A DNA stretch of 64,000 nt, from NCBI GenBank assembly GCA_029962745.1, contig CM057162.1:5711802-5775801 (forward strand). The letters are read 5' to 3'. Position numbers and translations under genes: made by a program. The DNA comes from Echinometra lucunter (Eukaryota; Echinodermata; Echinoidea; Camarodonta; Echinometridae). The notes under the pieces were generated by a model, which saw only the letters and a program-made list of their open reading frames with translations, did no database searches and had not been told where the DNA came from. Of the stretch, positions 31,164-44,000 are shown one piece after another. How positions within the stretch are numbered: the first letter of the stretch is position 1; the number at the start of each line of letters is the position of its first letter.

Positions 31164-34100
31164 AGTTTTGAAATGTTCAAAATGATCTCGCCACAAGTGG
31201 AGAAAGTTGTTTTCTCCTCAGGTTCACTGTCTTGTTCGCTGCTGCCTTGCCTTCTGATTTGGCTTTTCATGTTGAACGGAGTCATACTGGGATCTTGTTT
31301 TAAAGTTATCTTGTGAAGGCTTTAGCAAGTGGCAAGTTTTCATACTTAATTCAGGTGGTGAATTAGAATTCAGTTGATATAGATAGATATTAAAAGAAAG
31401 AGACAGAGAGAGAGAGAGAGAGAGAGCTGGTGGGAGCAGGCCTCCCTCAATTTCCTGGCTGTATGGGTATTGGTGGATGTGGTAGGGTCTAACCACTTAC
31501 TGCCAAGGCAAGGGCAGGCCCAGTCTTTTCTCCTATAGATCGCCAAGGAAGTTCCTGGACCGGAAGTGACTTGTAGCCATGTTGTAGCTGGCCCTTTTCT
31601 TCAACGACCCAAACCTGAACTCAAATGCCAACCCAGATGCCAAGCAGTCCTTGTGGAATGGTCCTACCCAGAGATGCTTGTCAGTTGTCGATCTTCTGTG
31701 ATGGTCCTGTAGCAAAGGCAGGGAATTCCTAGATGGCAGTATTCTACCACACCGACCTTATCTCTCTGTAAATGACCATCATATCCACACTTTAAGGTAT
31801 TCATAGATTTAGTGTTGTAAAAAAAGCTTCATCCCTCCTAATCATTCAACTTTTTAAAAACGGCAGTGATCATGACCATAGTTAACACTCCAGATAAATT
31901 TAACAATTGCCTTGATTCTGATATCACCTTCTTTACCACATCAATCATAGATGCAAAGGACCCTTTCATGGAACAACAAATACATGCATAATGCTAAATC
32001 ATCAAAATCTATTGCTTAAAAAAAAACATACATTCGGATACATTAATGAGGTTATTATCTCTTTAGCATTTTTCTTGTTGTTTTTCTCAAGAAGGATGTG
32101 TTGTTTGGACGTAAAATTTATTCGTCTGAATTAATATTTTGAGTATTTATCTGGGATGTTATGGTGAGGAAACAATTTTCTCTAAACAATCTAAAATTTT
32201 CAAAGTCAAATATTGATAAAATGTTGATATTAATATTAATATTAATATTGCTAAAATGTGCCCCTTTACGCTTGTTGAAACCAGTGTATTATGTACTTAT
32301 GTTGCAATCTATCAGTGCGTCTACATGTGTATACTTGCACGATAAATATTAACTATTTGCACAATGAATATTTAATATGGCCAGTGATGGTTTTACATGT
32401 GTGCAGGCCTGTGTGATTTTACATCGTGACCGGGAATAAAAAAACTTTCGCATTTCATTTTATATGCATTTTGAGGAGGAAAAAACTCAAAAGTATCTTA
32501 GGTTTGCTTCTGCCTTACTACTTACCAAATCAAAGCAAAGAAAATTGACTAAAAGCTTTTTTTTTTTTTCTTCTTTTTATTGTTTGAATGCAGGATGTGC
32601 TGATAGAGTAAATTACATTCTCTTCAAAACAGATGTGCCTTAAGCTCCGCGCCTGTCCACCAATGGAAGAATATCGAGTACAAGAAAACACCACGTGAGC
32701 AAGCTATTCTGGAGTCTTGTGCGGGGCATTCGTATACTTCTGTTCCATCTGTTCCATCTGTTCCGTTCAACGCTATAAAGGCACAATTTAGTGAGCTATC
32801 AGCAGAATTTCTGTAGGCTAAAATTCTAACTTGTCTGACATAATTGTATTAAGGCACATTTTTTTTTCGGAGAGCTCTTTTCTCTGCCTTTTAAAAAAAA
32901 ATCTCAGTCAATAAATGCAAAACCCCACACAGAGCCTTTATTTATTGATGATCATATACAAATTCTGCTCCAACTTATGTTTCAAGAGGGGCTTGCCATT
33001 ACAAGTCTGGCTTTTCAATAAGCCCCCATTTTCACATTTCATATATAGCTTTGCTTTCAGTATATTAAAGGTGTCATATTTGTTCAATTGTCAATAATGT
33101 AACAAACTACTGATTATTTTTGCAATATTGTTTCCAGCTGTATAGTGTCCTCTACTTTGTTATATTGCTTGTCTATTTGTATCATTGGACATGTGGAAAT
33201 AAATCATTAAACAATAAACAACAGACAGCTAATATCGAAATAATTATGTTATACACAATAAAGAACTGACATAGATATGTCAGTATCATCGCTTTATATC
33301 CAAAGAGAAAAAAAATAGAGCAGTGATTTACCATTAACTTCCATGTTGTACCTATCGATCAATATGTTATGCCTTTGTCGTTTAAAAAAAATGAATCTAT
33401 TTCTTTTCCAATCCCTTGTAAAGATTTTAAAGATTAAGACACATGGCAAAATAATTTTGATAGTCAACTCGTACATCATATTGCCCAGATAATTGCAAAA
33501 CGCCAACGATTTCAAGATTTAGATTTAGTATAGTTTTAACACTGTTTTAACTGGAGATTTTATGCATGTCTAGCAATTACATGGTTGAAAGAGATAATCG
33601 CAGTATCCGAGTGATATCCAAGTATAAAGCAGGTCGTCTCATCTAGTGATCTGTTTGTATTGTATGCATAAATATTTTCTTTTTTATCTATTTTCTATGA
33701 TATTATGCATTATGTACTTATCATGCTCATGTTCTAAACTATTGCGTCCAACTGCATGCTTGCACGATAAATGCTTTCATATCTGTAACATAAGTACGTA
33801 ATGCGCTGGGGCACAATCGAACAATGTGAATCTACGTATCTTGTTCTGCATGCATGTACATCAATATCTGAGTTTGAAAAAATTGGACTTTTTGATAGAA
33901 AAAAAATTGTTTCCTGGTTGGAAAACGGGGGGGGGGGGGGTTCTTCACTCATTTCTCATTGAGAGGATATACCTACAAGCTGGGTTCAACTTCATAGTAA
34001 ATACATTCAATAAAATCACCCAAATACCTTTATATGATTCGTAACAGTTAAAATCATAAGCTGTGAAATATGAGGAAAATTTCTTTTCTATAAGGTGTAT

Positions 34101-34880
34101 GTAAACGTTGGGCCCAACTTTACATTGTGTCGTTATATACTTCAAAATTTCTCTTTCCGTTGCGGTCCAACCAAATTGATCTGGAATTATATTTTATTAC
34201 CTCCTATTCTGTGATATTTTTACATATTTTTATGCACTCATGTAAGGCTTTTTTTAAAATATATAATTGAATAAGATTTTCGGGTCATGACTGATATAAC
34301 TTTATCACAACAAACAAGAGGAAAGGACGTTCAACATTTTTAAATTTTTCAACATTTTTAACTGATATACCTTTACCTTCTTGTGGATGGGATATCTGTT
34401 TTTCTTAATACAAATTATTTTACTTGTAGTGATGTAAGGGGGGTCTTGGAATGGGCGAGTATTCAGTTGTTTGTTGTTGTGTTTTTCAGTGTTTTTATAA
34501 GGACGACGCGAGGTTGGGGCGAGCAGGATGTGAAGTTATGATGTGTGAAGGTTTTTTCGAATTTGTGTGGGAGAGTGTAGACTGTAGACATGGTAGAGTA
34601 CGTGAGTTCGAGGTGTGTGACTGATTGCTTGAGTAACAATGGAGTGCGGCTTGTGTGTGCGAGGTGTGTGACTAATTGCGTGCGGGTAATACAATCATGT
34701 ATAGGACTGCTCGCTCATCCTTGGACTTACTCTTGTTTCATGACACTGGTTTTGCTTAAACTCTTTTTAATGTTTTAAGTATGCATAGACATGCAATTCG
34801 ATCTCCCACATCTATCATTTTATCTTTTCCTTTTGGTTTTCATTTTTGTGTATCATAAGACACCATCTATTGTTATACTA
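31164..34880. other. Non-coding region with unassigned short frames
   Basis: Contains a (GA)n tract at about 31,397-31,428. Two minus-strand frames at 31,224-31,496 and 31,533-31,715 have mixed, somewhat coding-like composition (for example RRQGSSEQDSEPEEK in a third frame), but no splice logic or family I recognise; they may be decayed repeat or retrogene sequence. A G-rich run lies near 33,929 and a diverged GTGTGCGAGGTGTGTGACT direct repeat near 34,610-34,670. No supported gene. Confidence 0.4.
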
Positions 34881-34883
34881 ATT

Positions 34884-35545
34884 TGAATCGCATACATGTC
34901 TTACAGAAGAAAGCCATACGTATTGTAACTCATTCCACTTATCTATCTTCTAGCAAACCCTTGTTAAAAAAACCCCAAATATTTTACCAATTAATGAAAT
35001 GTGTCAATATTATATTGCTACTTTTATGTACTGTTGCTATAACAACTTGCTACCCAAGTCTTTCGAATCATTCTTTTTATTCAATAAAGATGTACATACA
35101 TATAATACCCGAAATAAGGATAAATTTCACCCACCTTTGATGAAGGAACAAGTTGCTAAATCATCAATATTTTATGAAGGTCCACTGTAATGGAATAATC
35201 TACCTGATAGCATAAGACAAAGTAAATCTTTAAACCATTTTAAGAGAAAATATAAACAATTGCTACTAGAGAATATGTAGTGTAATAACCAACACATAAC
35301 TTGCTTGTTTTACCACTTTATCAATCTCCTTCTTGCTTTCCTTTCTTCTTCCCTCTCTCTTTTTGTAGTAATATTCTTTCCTTGTAATAATTTGATGCTT
35401 GCATTATGTATATGTATTATATAAAAGTAAACTCTTCAGTAGGAGTCACTCTTGACAAGCCCTTGGCTTTTAGTGACTCCTCCACAATTATGTTCAGCTT
35501 TATGTATATTATGTATCATGTGTTTTTATGTGGAAATAAATGAAA
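34884..35545 (+). mobile_element. 5'-truncated LINE fragment (Jockey/CR1-superfamily C-terminus and 3' UTR)
   Basis: Broken frames read HVLQKKAIRIVTHSTYL, then VHTYNTRNKDKFH, then WNNLPDSIRQSKSLNHFKRK. These correspond to the C-terminal blocks of the LINE at 60.4-62.96 kb. It ends with AAATAAATGAAATGAAAT, as that element does. Several frameshifts. Confidence 0.75.
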
Positions 35546-35957
35546 TGAAATACTGTGCTTTTTATATAATTGTTTTTACTAATTATGTTGTTGTAGCCAG
35601 TTTTGTACCTGTAAATTGTACACAATCCAGCCTTATGACTGCCAAGTGTAATATCAATAAAACTTTTTCAATTGAATTCAAATTAATTCAGCTCTCTCTT
35701 CCCCTTATGATTATGAAAATGCGTAACTTTAGGTGCGTACTAAACTTGCTGTGCTATAAGAGATTTCTCTTTTCTATTCATTTGCCCTATATGAATGTCT
35801 GCTAAAAGAACTGTCTAGACCTCATCAAAAAACACAATATTACGAGATGTTTGATTTAAAGGGCATCCAACCAAGAAGTTAAATATTAACTTCTTGACCC
35901 AACTATGTGGTGTGTTCATGTGCATGCCACTTAGATCACACACTTTTGTTGTCACGG

Positions 35958-35989
<32 letters not shown>

Positions 35990-36860
35990 GAATTGGGATT
36001 TTGCAGACGTGTATCAATCAAATATTATTATTTACATCTGGGACCGATCCTTTACGTCACTATCCGAAAGAGCTGACTCAGATTCGAACCTGGGTCCGCT
36101 GAATCAGTTAATAACGTACACTGTCGGCTGAATTACATGCAAGCCACGCCCACAAGGCTAAGGTACACGTAGGGTTTAGCTTCGACTAAAAATCTCGTTA
36201 CCATCATTTTCAGCAAAGTCAGACTACTATTGATTTCACATAAAAGATCTTTTGACGGGAACTTGATGGGTGGGAATGGGAGCTTGCTAAAAATAAAATT
36301 TCAAAAAAAAATAAAATGAAAAAGTCATGACATTGGAGGAGTTTTTCTTTTACTTTTTTTTCACTCCCATTTTTTTCCCGACTTTTCTCTGGCGAACAAT
36401 GTACGCATTTTAAGGTTTCTTTGGCCGTCTCTGTTGGCCCACTGTAACAGCTGCGGGGCAGGGGCTCAATACGAGAGCACTGCTGGTTGTTTGTGCCCAA
36501 TAACAATTGGTTGTTTTGTTGGGGTTGTAATCTTTTGTTCCATTTTTGCTTTTGTTAAATGTCTTTCCAAATAATTTGCATCTATATAATATTCTATTGA
36601 TGCAACATCGTAATCAACTAAAACTAATCTATATTTCAAAGCTTTATAATGTTATATGCAATGTCAGTATTAACTGAAAAGGGTGAATGCATGTTCAATG
36701 TACTCTAGTGATTTAATGTTAATTTGTATGTTTGTGATAATTATAAAGATGCATGTGTATAAAGTATGCATCATTATGATACCTTTATGTTTGTGATTTT
36801 ATATGTATATATATATATATTAAAAGAATGGGAGTATCACTGATTTAGGAAAAGAAGAAA
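35545..36860. other. Non-coding stretch with (GTT)n tract
   Basis: A (GTT)n microsatellite lies at about 35,956-35,990. Nothing else is supported. Confidence 0.45.
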
Positions 36861-36865
36861 TGTGT

Positions 36866-37441
36866 GCAATAATTACACTTATTCTTTTTGCTTAATTTCA
36901 TAGAAGTGATGTCGGTATTTGTCACGCTAATTCAGCATCGTTTTGGGTACATTTTGATGATGAATTCTGATATATTATGTATGCAATAATTACACTTATT
37001 CTTTTTGCTTAATTTCATAGAAGTGATGTCGGTATTTGTCACGCTAATTCAGCATCTTTTTGGTACATTTTGATGATGAATTCTGATATATGTATGCAAT
37101 AATTACACTTATTCTTTTTGCTTAATTTCATAGAAGTGATGTCGGTATTTGTCACGCTAATTCAGCATCGTTTTGGGTACATTTTGATGATGAATTCTGA
37201 TATATTATGTATGCAATAATTACACTTATTCTTTTTGCTTAATTTCATAGAAGTGATGTCGGTATTTGTCACGCTAATTCAGCATCTTTTTGGTACATTT
37301 TGATGATGAATTCTGATATATGTATGCAATAATTACACTTATTCTTTTTGCTTAATTTCATAGAAGTGATGTCGGTTTTGTCACGCTAATTTAGCATCGT
37401 TTTGGGTACATTTTGATGATGAATTCTCATATATGTATACG
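36866..37441. repeat. Five-copy satellite with alternating 117/113-bp monomers
   Basis: Monomers begin gcaataattacacttattc at 36,866, 36,983, 37,096, 37,213 and 37,326. Odd copies carry cgttttgggtac and even copies ctttttggtac, giving a 230-bp dimer repeated about 2.5 times. The last copy is slightly diverged. Confidence 0.9.
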
Positions 37442-37899
37442 ATACGTTCATGCACAGTTTAATTGTATCAATATCATTGTCAGTTGAAAATACATTATTT
37501 TTGTCGTTATGTTTGTGTATATATTTGATATCTATATTATGATAAGTTTAAGCAATGTTATCAACATTTAAGAAAAGTAAACGATATATCCTTTGCGCGT
37601 ACTATGTTTTGGTATTTTTATGCAGTTGATGTTTGAATATGTTCATAAAGTTTATACACTACTATCATCTGTTGATGCTTCTGTATTATTTCTGTATACG
37701 ATACACTTGTGCAATCCTTTTATCGGGTGATTAAATTAAGAAGACATATAAAAGCAATCTATTATACTGTTGGTTTTGTTTATCACTGTTGACTGAAAGA
37801 AAGAGAGAAAGAAAGATGGAAGGAGTGAATGAAGAAGGGAATCTGTATGAAAAAGTAAAATCTTTATCGCATAAGAAGAAAAAATAAATATGCACTTTA

Positions 37900-38450
37900 A
37901 AAAAAATTGTCAAATTTGACAGACTAATACTACGCTAGTCAAAAGTGACACAATTATAGTCAAAATGACTCTAGATTCTAGTAAAATGATTTGACTAATC
38001 TACCGGATCATACAGGCAACAACACTAACTTGACTTGATTCTAGAGTGAAATTGACTAGAATTTTGGTAAAAGTTTGGTTAATTTTTACCAGAATTCTGG
38101 TCATTTTCACTAGAATCTAGTCATATTTGACTACAAAAGAGTAAATTCCCGGATACCGTGTACTAGTCAATTAAGTCACTATAAGTCTGGTCATTTTTAC
38201 TTGAATTGTGTCAATTTTGGCTAGGAAAGTGTTCGTTCTTCGTTAAATTGATTGATTTCTGGTCATTTTGACTAGAATCTAGTCACATTTGACCAGAAAA
38301 AGGTAAATGCCCGTGGGATCCCGTGTTCCAATCAATTAAGTCACTAGAAATCTGGTCATTTTTACTAGAACTGTGTCAATTTTGACTGGAAAAAGTGTCC
38401 CTTCTTCGTTAAATTGAATAGAATTCTGGTCATTATTTTTAACTAGAGTC
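37900..38450. repeat. ~165-bp imperfect tandem repeat rich in tctggtcatttt/gactagaat motifs
   Basis: tcaattaagtcacta..tctggtcattttta recurs at about 38,167 and 38,332, and cttcgttaaattga at about 38,237 and 38,405. Many half-palindromic gactagaatctagtca words are inside. No coding content. Confidence 0.7.
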
Positions 38451-38459
38451 CATTGGTTG

Positions 38460-40075
38460 TGTAGACCTGAGTGACTTTACGTCCTGGCCCAAGATCAAAT
38501 TATTTATTGCCTTTCATTTCTTTTAATGTTCACCTTGAGGAGGAAAGAACTTCAGATCATTATAGCTTTGCTTTTATATCACTGATAAAGCCTTCCAAAA
38601 GTGCAATTATGCTTTTTCTCTGATATCCCAGCCATAATACCAAGACCGTTATAACGACTGTACAAAAAGAACAAAAAGTTGCATTACCTATGGAAAATAT
38701 CTATAAGTCAGTCGCTTTTGTAGAGTTTATGTTTATGTTTATCTAATTTCAAAGAACATAACAAACCAAGTAAAACATTATAAACGATGAAATAACACAA
38801 TTTAAACAAAAAGTATGAAAGAAAAAATAAACATTATACTGGCAACTAATGCCTCGGGACTGCCAAATGAAACACTAGTCCTAGTATGCATTTCTGTATA
38901 CATGCATGGTATAAGAGCTTTCCTCACTGAAACCTTAGTGCAGACTGTTTTTTCCTCTCCTGACTGATTTTATTGTAAAGATTCACTGTGCAAGAAATTC
39001 AAAAGTCAACAGTTGGAATAATATCAGTGCTGAATGAGCATACAAAAGATATGGTTCGTAAAATTCCAAGGAAAGGTTCCTCTTTTGGTGAAAAAAACTT
39101 CATCATGGAATGTACCTGAATTTGACATATTTACTCTTAATGAAACGGTACTCTAATAAAAAATAAAAAAAAAAAAGATGAAGATGAACGCGTTCAATCT
39201 GTTTGGTTGGATTTCGGCGAAATAAGAGTGAATTAAGAGCAAGAATTTGAAATTCACACTTTATTCACTCTTAATTCACTTTTAATTCATTCTAAATACA
39301 CTCTCTTCAGAAATTCACCCCTAACAGAGTGAACGCGTTCACTCTTCTTTTTTTTTTAAAGGGAGTAAATCTTTTCTTTCCCCCCCCCCCTTTCCCCCTT
39401 TTTTTTTCTTTGTCGCAGAATACTACAATCTTTTCGGTTTGCTGACATGCCAATAACTTCTATTTTCCCTGCTTTTATTATAGTCGCTTAAGAGTTTCAG
39501 TTTGCTGGAATGTGGCTTAGGTTTTGTCTGACTTCCCGACGCTTAAATGATATCGAGTGATAAGCGCTGATCTATGAAGCAGCAGTTATTAACATGATTA
39601 ATCCCCATTTTTATCAGATTGCAAAGATTCATTCTGCTGTACTCGAACATTTGACATAATGTCAGGGTTGAATTATAGTGAATGAGAACACAGAGGATAT
39701 GGTCCCTTATTTTCGTGGGAAGGTTCCTCTTTTTAATGGAAAGCTTCAAAAGGAATAAAATGATATCGCAAAATCGTTGTCTATAGTAAATAAAGCAGCT
39801 TTCAGTTTGCTGGAATGTTAATTAGCTTTTTGTCAAGTTCTCTCTCTCTCTCTCTAACTCCTACTGAATAAATTATTCTATAAATGGTATCAAATGTTGA
39901 GCATTGGCCCAAGAATCGACTGCTGTTACCCTCTGATCTTGTCAGATTCCAAACATGCCAAAGACTCATTGTACTAACCCCCCAAAGTCAATAGTTGGCA
40001 TAAAGCCGGGATTGAATAATGACTTAAGCTCTGATGGGATAGTTCCTTTTTTGTCAGAAGAATTCAACAGGGATA
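38460..40075. other. Non-coding stretch, one palindrome
   Basis: No supported genes. At about 39,187-39,345 'gaacgcgttca' occurs at both ends around 'attaagagtgaa'-type inverted words, suggesting a small palindromic element. A pyrimidine run lies near 39,380-39,410. Confidence 0.4.
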
Positions 40076-40078
40076 TTC

Positions 40079-40222
40079 CTGGGGAGCGTTGCATAAAGTG
40101 TCTTGTCAGTGATTTTTACTGGCAACTGTTATAAGCTACTAAATTCCCTGCATCTGATTGCTTGAGAGCAAATTTGTCAGTAAAAAATCACTGACAAGAC
40201 AAGTCTTCATGAAACGCTTCCC
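40079..40222. mobile_element. Palindromic MITE, second copy of the ctggggagcg family
   Basis: Same termini and length class as 15805-15947, slightly diverged (gcgttgcataaag at the left, cttcatgaaacgcttccc at the right). Confidence 0.8.
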
Positions 40223-40491
40223 AAAATTCCTTATATCATGTATATTTTTCTTACTAATAATATAGGCAAGAACATAAGTTAAATCATAGCTAATGGGGAA
40301 CCTTGGAAGCCTACTGTTTCTACAAAAATGCCTTACAACAAATGTATCTATGGAAAACTCTCCTGAAACAGGTAGTTATTTTAGAATGTTTTTGAACAAA
40401 ATAATTGATGATGCATGTCTAACTGAGGGAGGGAGACTATTCCAGAATTTGGGTGCAGCACAAACAAAGGCGCGGTCACCCAGAGTCTTTG

Positions 40492-40991
40492 NNNNNNNNN
40501 NNNNNNNNNNNNNNNNNNNNNNNNNNNNNNNNNNNNNNNNNNNNNNNNNNNNNNNNNNNNNNNNNNNNNNNNNNNNNNNNNNNNNNNNNNNNNNNNNNNN
40601 NNNNNNNNNNNNNNNNNNNNNNNNNNNNNNNNNNNNNNNNNNNNNNNNNNNNNNNNNNNNNNNNNNNNNNNNNNNNNNNNNNNNNNNNNNNNNNNNNNNN
40701 NNNNNNNNNNNNNNNNNNNNNNNNNNNNNNNNNNNNNNNNNNNNNNNNNNNNNNNNNNNNNNNNNNNNNNNNNNNNNNNNNNNNNNNNNNNNNNNNNNNN
40801 NNNNNNNNNNNNNNNNNNNNNNNNNNNNNNNNNNNNNNNNNNNNNNNNNNNNNNNNNNNNNNNNNNNNNNNNNNNNNNNNNNNNNNNNNNNNNNNNNNNN
40901 NNNNNNNNNNNNNNNNNNNNNNNNNNNNNNNNNNNNNNNNNNNNNNNNNNNNNNNNNNNNNNNNNNNNNNNNNNNNNNNNNNNNNNNNNNN
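40492..40991. other. Assembly gap, 500 N
   Basis: Exactly 500 N, the placeholder size of unsized gaps. It cuts gene B inside its catalytic-loop exon, 100 nt from the exon's 5' end. Confidence 0.99.
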
Positions 40992-41091
40992 TGTTGCTAA
41001 ACAGTGATGAGGCCAGACCATAATCCGATAATTTGCATTGCTTTCTGTTACCTAGTAATACATTGTGTGCACAAAGCGTTCCGTGGATGAT
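40992..41091 (-). CDS. Gene B exon 7 (partial): HGT catalytic loop, DYG
   Basis: Matches 11414-11513 of gene A. Reads [14 protein letters not shown] and SDYGLASS, then ends at the gap. The acceptor tactag is conserved. Confidence 0.85.
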
Positions 41092-44000
41092 CTAGTACAA
41101 ATTCAATTAGAAAAGGGACGCTATTATGGTTAATACCTTCCATATACATTATCATCTTCATCATCCTTCTTCTTCTTCTTCCAAAGGAGTACATCCCTCT
41201 TAAAGAGTATTGCCGCATCATCATGGTTATCCATCTGGGGCGCGTTTCATGAAACCGTCATAACTACAAGATCAACGACATCTCGGAGTTGTCGGTCATC
41301 TTGTCTGCTGAGTGTTTCACAAAGCCGTCTTTGCCAAGACCAGCGACAACTTCCCTGACAAATGACTTGTCGCTCCTCCGAACATGTCATATCTTTTTAG
41401 CACGCCATCACAGGTCATCTTTTCGTCGGCTATGGGCAGCTCGCGGGCAGCGAAAAAAAACGAATGCTTATTTATTAAATACAAATATTTCTTGAGTTCC
41501 AGACCCTCATTCCATAACCATTATTACTGATGTTGATATTAAAATATAAGTGAAATAACCTATATGTCTTAGCGGCGTTTCAACCCTCCAGCAAGTAATT
41601 GTGATTAATATTGATTATCCTCCCATCAGTTTCCCATAGAAAACGGAGCAGTCTGTATTTACAGGCCCGTAAGCACGATGACAATTCAACACGTTCGATC
41701 GCAGAATACACCAATTCAGTATTTTTCAAAAATTAAAACAAATATGGGTCTGCTTTCAACAATTTGTCAATTACGGTGTCCTCTTAATTACAAATCTAAA
41801 TTCGCAAAGCGCAACAGCAGTTTTTCGTTTATTAATTTTAGAAATTCTCAGATGTCACAATTAATATAGTTTTTCACGTGAATGCAACGTTTGTATTATG
41901 TTTATCAAATCCCATTGATGTTTTCTATACTTTTCCAACAATTAGAGCAAAATTGAGTCTAAATTTTGTTGGAATGACTGATAATAAATCTAGTGGATTG
42001 TGATCGATCGATTGATCTTTTTCAGCCGATAGTATCGATATCTTGGATTTGTGAGATGTCAGGCTTTCGTGAAGCACTTTGTCAGGTCCATGATATCTCC
42101 GTAGATCATCGACAAGAGATATGACTGTCATGGAGTTGGTTTCATGAAACAAAGCCCCTGGTAATATTTTAATCGCTTCCCTCCCCATGCAACCCTCCCG
42201 CAGTCTCCTCTTTCTCCCTCCTACCGAAATTCACATTGTCATAATCTTCAAATCAATTCGATAACGGTTCTATTTCAACAATGCATACCCGCTAAAGGCT
42301 AAAATATCAATTTCGTTTTCATTCGCATTTCTTCTTCAAAGGAGCCTTCTAAACATCTCAAAACTCTCCATCTTCTTATCCGCCTCCCCCCCCCCCCCCC
42401 ATTTCCTCCCCTCCCATTGTTCCTTGTCCGTTTTCTCAGCAAGTCATCAAATGAGATTACCTTCTTTGATGCAAGAAACTGCATTCCTTTCGCTATTTGC
42501 CAAGCAAAGTTGAGTAGACTGCCTTCATCAATACGAACCCTGTTTGGTTTAAGATTGCTGTATGTAGATTGAGATAGTACCCCTGTCATCTGTAGATGGG
42601 TGAGTAGTGTACCCCCACATACAAAATCATAGATAATACTACCTATAACAATGATAATGAAAAAAAAAACCTCAAGACTGGAAGCATCACACCTTCCGCA
42701 TTTCAGTATTGTGAAAATTCAGGCCTTATATTGTTTCCCCCGGACGAGGAATTTATTATTTAAAATAAACACAATAATATTACATGGTTTACATGACTGA
42801 ACAAAGTCGTGAAATATATACGATAATATTGTCTTCAAATTTCGTAAACTTAATCTTCTTCAAAATCTTGTTAATCTTGTATAATTTTCCTCTGAAAGTT
42901 TAAGTCGTTTTTTTCTTTATGAGGTATTTCACATTTTCCAAAAGATCTCTTTTAAATTCAAGAAACATAACTACCGAACTGAACTGTTTAGATGTGAAAT
43001 TACTTAAAACATACACCTTATAAATGATATATTGAGCGAACAATAGGATAATATTAAGAAGAATCATATTTTCATTATCAATGTCACATCCAATAACTTA
43101 TATTTTTTCATCAATAGCGATCTTCAAAGTATAAACCGTATAGATAAGATATTTCACTTGACACTAGACAGCGTATACTGCAGGACAGTAAAGTGAAACA
43201 TGGAAAGTATTTTCATCTCTTTTGCAATGTTTACAAGCAACTTCAAATGTAATCTTCCAAATATTAAGATTATGTTTAATGGTAAAATCTTATGAAGTAG
43301 CTTGAAATTATATTGTTTTATTTTATTATTTATCAGTTTTCCAAACTTTAATTTTGGTAATGAAGTTCAATCGAAGTTTGGTGCTAATATAAGTTTGTGT
43401 TTTCCGAAGTACCATACATTTGGTTCAGAATATTTCAATTCAACCAACAAAGAGTAATACTGTTTTGTTTCAGTTTTCAAAATATTGATATAATCCTCTG
43501 GTTTTATTTGAAATAACTGAGGATTATACTCAGTGGCTTCATATCTATCTAACTTATCAAACCAAAAACGTGGAAAAGCTTTTGTAATCTTAGAATATTG
43601 AAATTTAACGAGCAAAGAAGTTGTCATTAATTTCTGGTTAATTTGTAAGTCATCTTTCCACATTCCATTTTCAATTATGTCTTTTACCCTATCTATACCG
43701 TTTTCATGCCACACATCAAAATACAGTAGTTTGCTATTGAACTTGATGTTGGTGTTATACCATATAACTTCATTTTGAATGTCACAAGAATGTAAAAAAT
43801 CGACAAAACGTATTTCGCCCCAAGTAGAAAATAGAGAAAATAGAGACTTTTTTGTGTTTTTACACAATAATATCATATCACTTAATGAACAATTAATTTG
43901 TAAATATAATGGTAATCTTCCTAATTTATTTAACCAGAAGAGACTAAAATATTTCCATTGTTTGGTTGTACTACTATCTAAAAGTTTGACAACCAAGAAA

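Larger units (their letters stand above)
27863..31215. repeat. Dispersed short hairpin repeat (ttcaaaatggtct..agaccattttgagc)
   Basis: A motif 'gttcaaaatggtctgacaac' plus 'acctgcaaa' is followed 20-30 nt later by its partial reverse complement. It recurs near 27,863, 28,323, 28,672, 29,083, 29,543, 29,880, 30,630 and, as half sites, near 28,610, 29,835 and 31,170. It outlasts the 1,231-bp duplication, so it is an older repeat. Confidence 0.7.

Noticed and set aside
31224..31715. Two minus-strand frames as exons of a host gene
   Set aside because: Composition is mildly coding-like, but there is no consistent splice structure or recognisable domain, and one frame contains a (GA)n tract.
35452..35805. 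117-codon frame as a membrane protein
   Set aside because: It begins in the 3' UTR of a truncated LINE and is low-complexity AT-rich sequence.
36866..37441. CRISPR-like array
   Set aside because: Repeats are contiguous 113/117-bp satellite monomers without spacers, in a eukaryotic genome.
40293..41021. Open frames running through the first N block
   Set aside because: N codons are not evidence of coding; the frames are artefacts of the gap. The same holds for those across 52,510-53,226.
43367..43996. 209-codon minus-strand frame as a host gene
   Set aside because: It is the C-terminal region of an inserted LINE flanked by 11-bp target duplications; the left-arm copy has stops.
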